Source: Kribbella qitaiheensis (lineage in GTDB: Bacteria; Actinomycetota; Actinomycetes; Propionibacteriales; Kribbellaceae). From it: a stretch of DNA of 64,000 bases. The notes below the pieces were generated by a model, which was not told the origin of the DNA, did not search any database, and saw nothing but the letters and a program-made list of their open reading frames with translations. The stretch lies in contig NZ_CP043661.1 of NCBI RefSeq assembly GCF_014217565.1, positions 2,666,001-2,730,000 on the forward strand, read 5' to 3'. Of this stretch, positions 28,308-36,489 are shown piece by piece. A program made the position numbers and the translations under genes. The first letter of the stretch is position 1, and each line of letters starts with the position of its first letter.

Positions 28308-28586
28308 TTACCTAGTTGGTTTCGGGGCTTCCGGATCCGTCGTCGCCGGCGCGGCAGCGCCAGCCTGGTCCGCTGAGCTGTCCGTGGTCGGCCGGTCTAC
28401 GGACTGTGCTCGGCCGGGCGCAGAAGCGTCCTCGGCCGGCGGCTGTCCATCGCTGGGATCGAAGTCGATCCGCTTCAGCTGTTTGCCCATGTTGCGCCAC
28501 AACAGCACCGTGGCGGCAGCGAGCGCGAGCACGATCAGCAGCGCGACCCAGCCGGGCTTGACCGAGTTCGGGTCGATCTCGGTCAT
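28308..28586 (-). CDS. Small single-pass membrane protein
   Basis: The 92-residue protein starts MTEIDPNSVKPGWVALL, with one transmembrane helix (about residues 10-30) and the motif LWRNMGKQLKRIDF, followed by a disordered Pro/Ala/Asp-rich tail. The same short protein is conserved in many actinobacteria near the mycothiol-conjugate amidase (general knowledge). I choose ATG 28586 over 28625 because it gives the conserved N-terminus. It lies just downstream of mca in the same direction, so the two are probably transcribed together. Confidence 0.7.
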   Translation of the reverse strand: MTEIDPNSVKPGWVALLIVLALAAATVLLWRNMGKQLKRIDFDPSDGQPPAEDASAPGRAQSVDRPTTDSSADQAGAAAPATTDPEAPKPTR

Positions 28587-28656
28587 CGGGCGCACGGTCG
28601 TCAGAAGTGGGGTCATCGCGGTCACCTGGCCAGTGTCTCACCGTCGCGCCCCGGCC

Positions 28657-29520
28657 TCAGCGCAGCCCCGCGAAGAGGTCGTCCTCGGGCAGTTCGGATT
28701 CCACCAGACTGCGAGCCAGTTCGTAGTCCTCGGTGGGCCAGGCCTGCTGGTGCACCTCGAGCGGCACGGTGAACCAGCCGCCGTCGGGATCGATCTGGGT
28801 CGCATGCGCGAGCAGGGCCCGATCCCGTACGCCGAAGTACTCGGCGCACTCCACCCGGGTGGTGATCCGGCGCTCGTTCTCCGGGTCCGGCTTCCAGTCC
28901 TTCAGCCGCTCGGCGTACGGCGACTCCAGCCCGCGGGCGGCCATCGCGTCGTGCAGCGCCTTCATCCGCTCGCGGTGGAAGGTGTGGTGGTAGTACAGCT
29001 TCAGCGGCTGCCACGGCTCGCCCAGTTCCGGGTAGGCCTCCTTGTCACCGGCGGCCTCGAAGGCGGCGACGGTGATCTGGTGGCACATCACGTGATCCGG
29101 GTGCGGGTAGCCGCCGTTCTCGTCGTACGTCGTGACGACCTGCGGACGGAACTCGCGGATCAGCTTCACCAGCGGAGCGGCGGCGTCCTCCACCTTCAGC
29201 GAGGCGAAGCAGCCCTCGGGCAGCGGGGGCAGCGGATCGCCCTCGGGAAAACCGGAGTCGACCCAGCCGAGCCATTCCTGCCGGATGCCGAGGATCTCGC
29301 GGGCCGCGTCCATCTCCTGGCGACGGATCTCGCTGATGTTCGCCAATACCTCGGGGCGATCCATCTTCGGGTTCAGAATCGAGCCACGCTCGCCGCCGGT
29401 ACAGGTGGCCACCATCACATCGACGCCTTCGGCGACGTATTTGGCGGTGGATGCGGCGCCCTTGCTGGACTCGTCATCGGGGTGAGCATGGACATGCAGC
29501 AGACGAAGATCTTCGGTCAC
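28657..29520 (-). CDS. mca: Mycothiol S-conjugate amidase
   Basis: The 287-residue cytosolic enzyme hydrolyses mycothiol-toxin conjugates to release a mercapturic acid and GlcN-inositol. The zinc-binding motif HPDDE is at residues 13-17, and a second His motif YPHPDHVMCH lies near residue 145. A TCTGGERGSILNP loop and the C-terminal EDDLFAGLR tail are typical of Mca rather than MshB. This gene is a strong marker for mycothiol-making actinobacteria. It is divergent from a DUF4307 gene and followed by the small single-pass membrane protein. Confidence 0.93.
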   Translation of the reverse strand: MTEDLRLLHVHAHPDDESSKGAASTAKYVAEGVDVMVATCTGGERGSILNPKMDRPEVLANISEIRRQEMDAAREILGIRQEWLGWVDSGFPEGDPLPPLPEGCFASLKVEDAAAPLVKLIREFRPQVVTTYDENGGYPHPDHVMCHQITVAAFEAAGDKEAYPELGEPWQPLKLYYHHTFHRERMKALHDAMAARGLESPYAERLKDWKPDPENERRITTRVECAEYFGVRDRALLAHATQIDPDGGWFTVPLEVHQQAWPTEDYELARSLVESELPEDDLFAGLR

Positions 29521-29555
29521 AAGTCACAATGGTCCTCCAAGCCCGAGGAGAACCG

Positions 29556-29978
29556 TTGACCGACCCATCCGCAACCGACCTGGACGCCCGTTACGGCCGG
29601 ACCCGCAACGGCCGTGGCCGCCAGCCGCTGGTGCTGGGGATCATCGGTGTCCTGGCGCTGACGGCACTCGCCTGGCTGCTGTGGGCCGCGTTCGTGCAGT
29701 CCACCCCGCCGGTGTCATCGCGGTTGCTCGGGTTCACCATCACCTCGCCGACGTCGGCGACCGCGACCATCCAGGTGGACCGGGCCAAGGACGTCGAGGC
29801 GTCCTGCCGACTGCAGGCGAAGGCGGCCGACTTCTCGATCGTCGGCGAGCTGACCCTCACCGTCACGGCCGATTCACCCCGTCGGCAGAGCCTGGATGCG
29901 ACCCTCACCACCCAGCGGGACGCGACCGCCGTCGTACTGGTCGGCTGCACCACCGCGGACGTCCACCACCCCCGCTGA
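29556..29978 (+). CDS. DUF4307 single-pass membrane protein
   Basis: A TTG start at 29556 is preceded by GAGGAG at five bases, better than the ATG at 29529, which lacks a site. The 140-residue protein has a short N-terminal tail, one transmembrane helix (about residues 20-42) and an extracytoplasmic beta domain ending TVVLVGC-like CTTADVHHP. This is DUF4307, an actinobacterial family usually adjacent to mca and greA; function unknown. The context matches that expectation. Confidence 0.75.
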   Translation: MTDPSATDLDARYGRTRNGRGRQPLVLGIIGVLALTALAWLLWAAFVQSTPPVSSRLLGFTITSPTSATATIQVDRAKDVEASCRLQAKAADFSIVGELTLTVTADSPRRQSLDATLTTQRDATAVVLVGCTTADVHHPR

Positions 29979-30113
29979 TCCGACGCTGCCCCCCCGCTGA
30001 TCCGGCACTGAACCCCGCGCTGGCCCGCGTCGATCCCCGCATTTGGCCGGCTCTCGGCCCGCCTTGAGGCGGATCGACCCGTTCCCGCTGGGTAAACGAT
30101 TGCCTTCGATGCC

Positions 30114-30129
30114 GCGCAAACGTTTGCGC
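30114..30129. promoter_or_regulatory. PurR/LacI-type perfect palindrome upstream of greA
   Basis: GCGCAAACGTTTGCGC is a perfect 16-bp dyad with the AAACGTTT core and CpG centre typical of LacI-family operators (similar to the E. coli PurR box). A weaker relative, GGTAAACGATTGCC, lies about 20 bases upstream (30091-30104). It is 127 bases before the greA start. Confidence 0.6.
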
Positions 30130-30255
30130 AGCGCTAGAGGGAGCACTGAACAGTGGGGTTCGGGGCCCGATCTTGCTACGCTCAGTGGATTGGTCGCCGT
30201 CGACGACGGCGGCCAGTGGCTTTTTCTGTCCACCCATCGATACAAGGAGCAGCCC

Positions 30256-30768
30256 GTGACGCAGAAGATTGCCGAGGAGAGCGTTGTCTGGCTGACACAG
30301 GATGGCTACGACCAGCTGAAGGCCGAACTGGAGCACCTCAAGGGCCCGTCCCGGGCCGAGATCACCCAGCGGATCAGCGACGCCAGGGACGAGGGCGACC
30401 TCAAGGAGAACGGCGGGTACCACGCCGCCAAGGACGAGCAGGGCAAGATGGAGGCCCGGATCCGGCAGCTCGAGGACATGCTGCGCCGTGCCCAGGTCGG
30501 CGAGACGCCGAAGGCCGGCGGCAAGGTCGAGCCCGGTATGAAGGTGTCCATCAAGTTCGCCGGTGACGACGACGTCGAGACCTTCCTGCTCGGCTCCCGC
30601 GAACTGCTGGCCCTGGACGCCTCGGTCGACATCGACGTGTACTCGCCGCAGTCCCCGCTCGGCTCAGCCATCCTGGGCAAGAAGAAGGGTGAGAAGGCGA
30701 CCTACGCGGCGCCCAACGGCAAGGACGTCACCGTCGAGATCGTCGCGGCGGTCCCGTTCACCGGCTGA
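30256..30768 (+). CDS. greA: Transcription elongation factor GreA
   Basis: The 170-residue protein helps RNA polymerase recover from backtracking by stimulating transcript cleavage. The N-terminal coiled-coil carries the acidic tip RISDARDEGDLKENGGYHAA, and the C-terminal FKBP-like domain has SPLGSAILGKKKGE. The GTG start at 30256 follows AAGGAG by six bases. A PurR/LacI-like palindrome lies upstream, which is not expected for greA. A hairpin terminator follows at 30786. Confidence 0.95.
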   Translation: MTQKIAEESVVWLTQDGYDQLKAELEHLKGPSRAEITQRISDARDEGDLKENGGYHAAKDEQGKMEARIRQLEDMLRRAQVGETPKAGGKVEPGMKVSIKFAGDDDVETFLLGSRELLALDASVDIDVYSPQSPLGSAILGKKKGEKATYAAPNGKDVTVEIVAAVPFTG

Positions 30769-30785
30769 CCCCACCAGCGTCCTGT

Positions 30786-30809
30786 GCCCCGGTGAGCAAT
30801 CACCGGGGC
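30786..30809 (+). terminator. Terminator of greA
   Basis: GCCCCGGTGA and TCACCGGGGC form a 10-bp perfect stem with a GCAA loop, 18 bases after the greA stop; a weak T-rich run follows. Confidence 0.7.
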
Positions 30810-30865
30810 GCTCTGGTTTCCAGGCACTCTGGTTTCCGGCAGACGTGCGAGGGGACTGGAGGGCT

Positions 30866-31688
30866 GTGAATATTCGGATCGGGACGTCGGGGTGGGTTTA
30901 TCCGCCGTGGCGTGGGGTGTTCTATCCCGAGGGGCTCGCGCAGAAGCGTGAGCTGGAGTATTTGTCCCGGCAGGTGAACTCGGTCGAGATCAACGGCTCG
31001 TTCTATTCGCTGCAACGGCCGGAGAGCTACCAGCGCTGGCGGGCGAGTACTCCGGACGACTTCGTCTTCTCGGTCAAGGGCGGCCGGTTCATCACCCACA
31101 TGAAGCGACTGCGCGACGCCGACACCGTGCTCGCGAACTTCTTCGCCTCAGGCGTGCTCGGACTCGGCCCCGCGCTGGGCCCGATCCTCTGGCAGACCCC
31201 CGCGAATCTGCCTTTCGAAGCCGAAGTCGTCGACCGGTTCCTGGCGGCACTACCTCGTACCACGACCGAGGCGGCCCGCGCTCGCCGCGAAGCACGACGA
31301 GCGGCTCGACGGCCGCGCGTTGACCGAGACCGACGCCGACCGCCCCGTGCGTCACGCGATGGAGGTGCGGCATCCCGGGTTCGCCGACCCCGCCTTCACC
31401 GACCTGCTGCGCAAACACGGAGTGGCTTGCGTGATCGCGGATACGGCCGGCACCTGGCCGGTGTTCGATCATGTCACCGCCGATTTCGTCTACGTCCGCT
31501 TGCACGGCGACGAGGAGCTCTACGTCAGCGGCTACACCGACAAGGCTCTGAAGAACTGGGCGAAGCGGATCCGCGGCTGGGCGAGCGACCACGACGTCTT
31601 CGTGTACTTCGACAACGACACCAAGGTGATGGCGCCCAGAGACGCCACCACTTTGATGAAACTCCTCGACCTGTCCCCCAGCCCCTGA
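30866..31688 (+). pseudogene. DUF72 (YecE-family) gene with single-base frameshift
   Basis: The first 135 codons match the N-terminal half of DUF72 (NIRIGTSGWVYPPWRGVFYP, then FVFSVKGGRFITHMKRL) from a GTG start at 30866 with GGAGG upstream. Near 31277-31281 one extra base shifts the frame. The second half, from ALTETDADRPVRHAMEVRHP to the end at 31688 (RLHGDEELYVSGYT), continues one frame over with good DUF72 sequence. Deleting one C restores an intact protein of about 273 residues. It is either a recently inactivated gene or a sequence error. Confidence 0.8.
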
Positions 31689-31752
31689 GCCGGCCGCCCG
31701 ATCAGCGCGGCTAACCGTCAGCGCGAAGTGGCGCGGCGGTCCAGACTCAGAG

Positions 31753-31801
31753 TTGAGTGTGGTCGACTCAAGTTTCTTGACATTGAGTCGACAGGGCTCA
31801 A
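31753..31801. promoter_or_regulatory. Two 19-bp TTGAG-N9-CTCAA boxes over a TTGACA promoter
   Basis: Boxes at 31753-31771 and 31783-31801 share the ends TTGAG / CTCAA separated by nine bases. TTGACA (31777-31782), a -35 candidate, sits between them, so a bound regulator would cover the promoter of the MFS gene that starts at 31823. The spacing of 30 bp is close to three helical turns. Confidence 0.65.
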
Positions 31802-31822
31802 CTTGCGGTCTACGGTCGCCGG

Positions 31823-33055
31823 ATGAAGCCCAGCATCCTGAGCCATCCCGACTTCCGCCGGTTGTGGACGGCTGATCTGCTGAGTCAGCTCGGCAGCCGC
31901 CTGGCGATGTCGGCGGCGCCGCTGCTCGCAGTACTGACTCTGAATGCCACAGCGATGCAGGTCTCGCTACTACGGACCTGCGAGACAGCCGCGTGGCTAC
32001 TGCTCGGCTTGTTCGCCGGCGCCTGGGTCGACCGGATCCGCTGCCTACCGGTCCTCGTCTGGTCGGATCTCGGCCGCGCAGTGCTCTTCGGGTCGATCCC
32101 GGTCGCGGCCTGGTTCGGCGTACTGAACCTGACCCAGCTGTACGTCGTACTCGCGTTGTCCGGGATTCTGACAGTCCTGTTCGACGTGGCGCATAGCTCG
32201 TACCCGCCGAGGCTGCTCGCACCGGACCAATTGCTGCCGGGCAACGCGAAGCTGGCCGCCAACCATTCGGTCGCGGCGGTGATCGGGGCCGGAGCCGGCG
32301 GATTTCTGGTTCAGTGGCTGACCGCGGCCGTCACGCTCGGCCTGAACGCACTGAGCTTCGTCTGGTCCGCGCTCTGGCTCCGCTCGATCCGTATGCCGGA
32401 ACCTCGGCCCTCGCCGCTCGAGCGTCCGAACCTCCGGCGGGAGATCGGGGAAGGGATGCGCTACGTGTTCCGGCATCCGCTACTGCGACCGATCGCGCTG
32501 AACCTGACGACCACGTTCCTGTTCCAGTCGGCCAACAACGCCGTGATCATCGTCTTCCTGGTCCGGGAGGTCCACCTCTCCCCCAGCACGATCGGCCTGC
32601 TCAGCATGATCGGGTTGCTCGGTGCGCTGGCGGCCTCGTGGTTCACGGAACGGCTCAGCAGGCGACTCGGCGAGGCACGCGCTCTCTTGCTGGCCAGCAT
32701 CGGGATCGGCGTGGCCTTCTTGGTCCAGGCGATGACCGGCCCGGGCTGGCGACTGACCTGGTACGTCGTGGCGACGCTGCTCGCCGCGGTCAGCATCATC
32801 GTCTGCTACATCCTGCAGTCGAGCATCCGCCAGCGCCTCTGCCCGCCCGAACTCCAAGGTCGTGTGAGCGCCACGATGAGCTTCGTCGGCTGGGGAGTCG
32901 CACCCATCGGCAGCCTGCTGGGCGGCTTCCTCGCCACCGCCCTCAGCCTCCGCGTGACCCTCTGGATCAGCGGAGCCGGCGCCCTACTCGGCGCCGGCTT
33001 CGTCGTCCTCTCCCCCTTGCGCACCCTCCACCAAATCCCCGAACCAGCCACCTGA
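31823..33055 (+). CDS. MFS exporter (MdtG/MefA-like)
   Basis: The 410-residue protein has twelve predicted transmembrane helices, DRIRCLPVLV after helix 2 and a short cytoplasmic C-terminus. Its start, with a SHPDFRRLWTADLLSQLGSRLA N-terminus, is typical of drug and macrolide-efflux MFS proteins of the enterobactin/EntS group. The substrate is unknown. It is controlled by a promoter with two 19-bp dyads upstream but has no linked regulator gene. Confidence 0.82.
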   Translation: MKPSILSHPDFRRLWTADLLSQLGSRLAMSAAPLLAVLTLNATAMQVSLLRTCETAAWLLLGLFAGAWVDRIRCLPVLVWSDLGRAVLFGSIPVAAWFGVLNLTQLYVVLALSGILTVLFDVAHSSYPPRLLAPDQLLPGNAKLAANHSVAAVIGAGAGGFLVQWLTAAVTLGLNALSFVWSALWLRSIRMPEPRPSPLERPNLRREIGEGMRYVFRHPLLRPIALNLTTTFLFQSANNAVIIVFLVREVHLSPSTIGLLSMIGLLGALAASWFTERLSRRLGEARALLLASIGIGVAFLVQAMTGPGWRLTWYVVATLLAAVSIIVCYILQSSIRQRLCPPELQGRVSATMSFVGWGVAPIGSLLGGFLATALSLRVTLWISGAGALLGAGFVVLSPLRTLHQIPEPAT

Positions 33056-33144
33056 ACCGGGGGTTGTCCACAGCTCGCCCGGACCCGGCCCACCGACCGC
33101 GCACGATTCCCTACGATGAGTGCGACGACGACGAAAGGACCTTC

Positions 33145-33447
33145 GTGGCAACGGATATCCCTGACGAGAAGGCAGCTCCGACCTTGCGGGAGGGAGTCGA
33201 CTACGAGGTAGCCGAGGACGTGTTCGGCGACCTGATCGGCTGGTGTGCGGCTCAGGCCGAGGCCGAGAGCGCGAAACCCGACCCGGACCCGGCCGTCCTG
33301 CAGAAATGGGAGGACCAGGCAACGCAGTACGTGGCCGAACGAAAGGCACTAGATCCACGCGACCGCGCCGCAGTAGCCGCCGCGATCGCGAAGTACACCC
33401 CGCTGGTCCGGCAGCTCTACCCCGGCCGGTGGACCGATGACGACTGA
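33145..33447 (+). CDS. Antitoxin partner of the zeta-type toxin
   Basis: This 100-residue acidic helical protein starts at GTG 33145 (AAAGGA five bases before) and overlaps the toxin start by 11 bases. Short acidic proteins translationally coupled to a zeta-like kinase are typical antitoxins; this one does not show a recognisable epsilon fold. Its antitoxin role is inferred from position, size and coupling. Confidence 0.65.
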   Translation: MATDIPDEKAAPTLREGVDYEVAEDVFGDLIGWCAAQAEAESAKPDPDPAVLQKWEDQATQYVAERKALDPRDRAAVAAAIAKYTPLVRQLYPGRWTDDD

Positions 33448-34522
33448 ACCGCCAACGGAACTGGACGCCAACAGGTACCGGCTGGAGCCGGACAGGTACC
33501 GACAGATCTTCGAGCGGCGAATCGTGCCGTACGAACTGGCTGGCGGGGTGTCGCAAAAACGGCCACGAGTGCTGCTGCTGGGCGGGCAGACGGGCGCCGG
33601 GAAGTCCGTGATGAAAGGGATGCTCGCTGCCGAACCGCACTGGCGTGAGGCGGTCGAGTTCGGCAGCGACTCGTTGCGGGTCTATCACCCGGAGTTCGAG
33701 CGGCTACTGCGGGCGGACGCCGATTCTGCTTGTTTTTATACCGATCCGGACGCACGCGCCTGGGTGAGCGACGCGCTGGACCATTGCCTGGAGCGCAGGT
33801 TCCCGGTGGTCTTCGACAGCACCTTGAGCCGGCCGGCTATCGCCGCGTCCATCAAGCAGAGATTCCGGCAGGCCGGCTACGAGATCGAAGCCGCCTTCGT
33901 CGCAGCTCCAGCCGCGCTCAGCAAACTGGGCGTAGTGACGCGGTACCTCGAATCCGTACGACGCCGCGGCACCGGGCGATTCAGTCTCAATCACGACGAG
34001 ACGTACCGCGGGGTCGTCGACGTCGCGGGCTGGATCGATGATGAGAAGCCGTTCGACGAGGTCTCGGTCTATCGACGCAGTGGTGAGCTGCTCTACCAGT
34101 ACAAGGCCGCCGACGGTTGGGTGCCGACGAACGCGCGCGGAGTGATTGAGAACGAACGCCGGCGCCCATGGTCAGCCCCGGAGAGCCGGCGGTTCATCGC
34201 GGACGCGGAACGTGCGGCAGCCACCGTCGACGCCATCACCGTCGCGGGGCGGCAGCTCGACCCGATCTGGCTCACCCGCATCGCCGACGCCGTCGAGTTG
34301 GCCATCCCGCTGTCCGCCGACTCGATGACTCGTCACCTCCGCGACACTCTCCGCCAGGAGGCCAACGCCCGAACGATCGCCACGGAAACGCCCATCGGCG
34401 CAGACACCAGCCATCCCCCGGCCGAACCCCGACCATCCACCTCCACATCTCACCCATCCCGGTCCACGCCCCCTGGACAACAAACAGCACCTCGCCCCAC
34501 CGCCGAGCTACCAAGCCGCTGA
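33437..34522 (+). CDS. Zeta-toxin-family kinase with disordered tail
   Basis: The first 280 residues match zeta/PezT toxins, which phosphorylate UDP-N-acetylglucosamine-type precursors and poison wall synthesis. The Walker A GGQTGAGKS is at residues 49-57, followed by FGSDSLRVYHPEF and VVFDSTLS motifs. The last 60 residues are Pro/Ser/Thr-rich and probably disordered. Together with the upstream gene it forms an epsilon-zeta-like toxin-antitoxin pair. It could also be a solitary zeta-like ATPase of another role, since several actinobacterial homologues are not toxic. Confidence 0.78.
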   Translation: MTTEPPTELDANRYRLEPDRYRQIFERRIVPYELAGGVSQKRPRVLLLGGQTGAGKSVMKGMLAAEPHWREAVEFGSDSLRVYHPEFERLLRADADSACFYTDPDARAWVSDALDHCLERRFPVVFDSTLSRPAIAASIKQRFRQAGYEIEAAFVAAPAALSKLGVVTRYLESVRRRGTGRFSLNHDETYRGVVDVAGWIDDEKPFDEVSVYRRSGELLYQYKAADGWVPTNARGVIENERRRPWSAPESRRFIADAERAAATVDAITVAGRQLDPIWLTRIADAVELAIPLSADSMTRHLRDTLRQEANARTIATETPIGADTSHPPAEPRPSTSTSHPSRSTPPGQQTAPRPTAELPSR

Positions 34523-34834
34523 CCTGCCCCCACCCGATCGACCCACGTGCCCGGCTCGATCGGTGAGCCCTGCTCGGCCGGCAGGACGAGGCGAGCCTCG
34601 TCAGGTCGCGGGTCGGTCGGTCGAGGTGAGGTGACGCTCGCGGGTCGGTCGGTCGGTCGAGGTGAGGTGACGGTCGCGGGTCGGTCGGTCGAGGTGAGGT
34701 GACGCTCGCGGGTCGGTCGGTCGGTCGAGGTGAGGTGAGGGTCGGTCGAGGCGGGTCGCGGGTCGCGGGTCGGTCGAGGTGAGCTTGAACGGCGGATGTG
34801 GTGGTTGGGTGGAGTTGGTCGGAGTGAAGGTTTG
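34523..34834. repeat. Intergenic region with a GGTCGGTCGAGG-type repeat
   Basis: Between the zeta gene and the DUF4097 gene, 34606-34784 is made of GGTCGCGGGTCGGTCG and GGTCGAGGTGAGGTGA units repeated three to four times each with small changes. No gene is supported in the remaining bases. The repeat is not palindromic and is typical of slippage in GC-rich DNA. Confidence 0.7.
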
Positions 34835-36214
34835 TTAGTCGGAGGTGATTTGGGCGCTGCCTACCAGGACCTCTACGTCGAGGGCGGCTCGGCCGCGGCC
34901 GATTTCTACGTCCTTGGACTGGCCGGTGACGGCGCCGGTCCAGCTGACCCGGCCGAGTTGCGCCTCGGTGTGGACCCGGACGTCGGAACCGCGGCGGAGA
35001 TGCACGGTCGCGGAGCCGGATTCGACCCGGACCCGCGAACGGCCCTTGGTGATCTGGGCGTCGAGCGTCGCGGTACCGGCCTGGACGAGTACGTCGATGG
35101 GGCCGTCTACGTCCGTGACCTTCGCAGTACCGGCGGTGACGCGGACCCTGGTGAGACCGGGCAGGCGCTCGCCGACGACGCTGCCGCCGGTGACCTCTAC
35201 CTCCACCTCGAGCATCGGATTGACCCGGATCGACAACTCCTTGGCGAGTCCGTTGACGTGCGACTTGAGGTCGGTCGGGTTGCGCAACATGCTGAACCCG
35301 TCGATCGAGACGCCCATGTCACCTTCACTGCTGATCGCGAGCGTGTCCCCGTCCCGCTTGATCACATGCGGCCCGTCGACAGCCACGCCCTGGATCGCCG
35401 GCTCACCGATCAACCGCACCCGGCGCCCGACCGCACGAACAGTCACCCGCCGTACGCCGGAAGGCACCGGCACATTGCTGTGCTCGGCCTCAGCCTCCAC
35501 CGGTGCATCATCCACAACGCTGTCCTGCACCCCAGCCGCTGAGTCGTCCGGCGCGCTCGGCGCGGCGGGGGCGCTGGGAGCGCTCGATGCGCTCGATGCG
35601 CTGGGAGCGCTCGGTGCGCTGGGAGCGCTCGGTGCGCTCGGTGCGGTGGGGGCGCTCGGTGCGGTGGGAGCGCTGGGAGCGCTCGGCGCGGATGGCGCGC
35701 TCGGCGCGGATGGTGCGAGGGGGTCCGGGGAGTCGACTACCTCCGCCCAGACCGAGGCAGACGGGCGATCGGCGGGATCCGCCGGCGTCGCCGGGTCGGC
35801 GGGATCCGCCGCGGCGGAGCGGTCAGTCGGCGTGGTCGCGCCAGATGCAGCGACTCCCGGGGTGCTCGCCCCGGATGCAGCGACTCCCGGGGTGCTCGCC
35901 CCGGATGCAGCGACTCCCGGGGTGCTCGCCCCGGATGCAGCGACTCCCGGGGTGCTCGCCCCGGATGCGGCATCTCCTGGCGTGGTCGCGCCGGGTGCAG
36001 CTTCTCCTGGCGTGGTCGCGCCGGGTGCGGCGTCTGCTGGGGTGGTCGCGTCTGCCGCTGGTGCGGGGGCGGCGTGGCGGGGGTCGGGGGGTGTGGGGTT
36101 GGCGGCAGCGATCAGGGTCGCGGCTTCGTCGCTGGAGAGGTGGCCCTTCGCGACCCGGTCGAGGATGTCCTTCACCCGACGGTCGTAGTCGCTCTGCTTG
36201 CTCTGATCGCTCAT
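34835..36214 (-). CDS. DUF4097-domain protein with long Ala/Ser/Pro/Thr repeats
   Basis: The 459-residue protein has a short SHOCT-like helix (KDILDRVAKGHLSSDEAATL), a low-complexity middle of about 200 residues, and a C-terminal DUF4097 right-handed beta-helix region (GGSVVGERLPGLTRVRV, ending EVLVGSAQITSD). DUF4097 proteins are thought to be envelope- or adhesion-related. The middle has ten-residue units (GASTPGVAAS) repeated about eight times and an Ala-Pro-Ser run. Units are multiples of three bases, so length change will not shift the frame. The start is ATG 36214. Confidence 0.7.
   Translation of the reverse strand: MSDQSKQSDYDRRVKDILDRVAKGHLSSDEAATLIAAANPTPPDPRHAAPAPAADATTPADAAPGATTPGEAAPGATTPGDAASGASTPGVAASGASTPGVAASGASTPGVAASGASTPGVAASGATTPTDRSAAADPADPATPADPADRPSASVWAEVVDSPDPLAPSAPSAPSAPSAPSAPTAPSAPTAPSAPSAPSAPSAPSASSASSAPSAPAAPSAPDDSAAGVQDSVVDDAPVEAEAEHSNVPVPSGVRRVTVRAVGRRVRLIGEPAIQGVAVDGPHVIKRDGDTLAISSEGDMGVSIDGFSMLRNPTDLKSHVNGLAKELSIRVNPMLEVEVEVTGGSVVGERLPGLTRVRVTAGTAKVTDVDGPIDVLVQAGTATLDAQITKGRSRVRVESGSATVHLRRGSDVRVHTEAQLGRVSWTGAVTGQSKDVEIGRGRAALDVEVLVGSAQITSD
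35851..35964. repeat. 30-nt in-frame tandem repeat inside the DUF4097 gene
   Basis: Four near-identical 30-base units (CGACTCCCGGGGTGCTCGCC is part of each) run from 35851. More diverged units continue to about 36060. They encode the ten-residue repeats and can change in copy number without a frameshift. Confidence 0.85.
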
Positions 36215-36283
36215 GCCTCCACTTCAGCACCCGGACGGGTCCAAACCAATCGGGGATCGCCCGGAACTCTCCCGTCCCACCCC

Positions 36284-36331
36284 TTACGTCCGAAAAACCG
36301 GAGGGACGTCTACTCCACTTCTTCGGACGTA
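36284..36331. repeat. Dispersed palindromic element, copy D
   Basis: TTACGTCCGAA opens and TTCGGACGTA closes this 48-nt copy. The inner part is more diverged than in copies A and B, which suggests an older copy. It lies between the DUF4097 start and the MFS end. Confidence 0.8.
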
Positions 36332-36489
36332 GGGAGGCGGCACAGACCTCACCCACACAGCAGTGCGGGTCACGGCGGAGTAGCCCGTGACCCGCACTGC
36401 GCCCCTGAACCGCAGGTTCGCTATGACTTCCCGGCTCCCCCCGGAACCGGTGTTTCATGCCTTCCCGGCTCCCCCCGGAGCCGGGGTTT

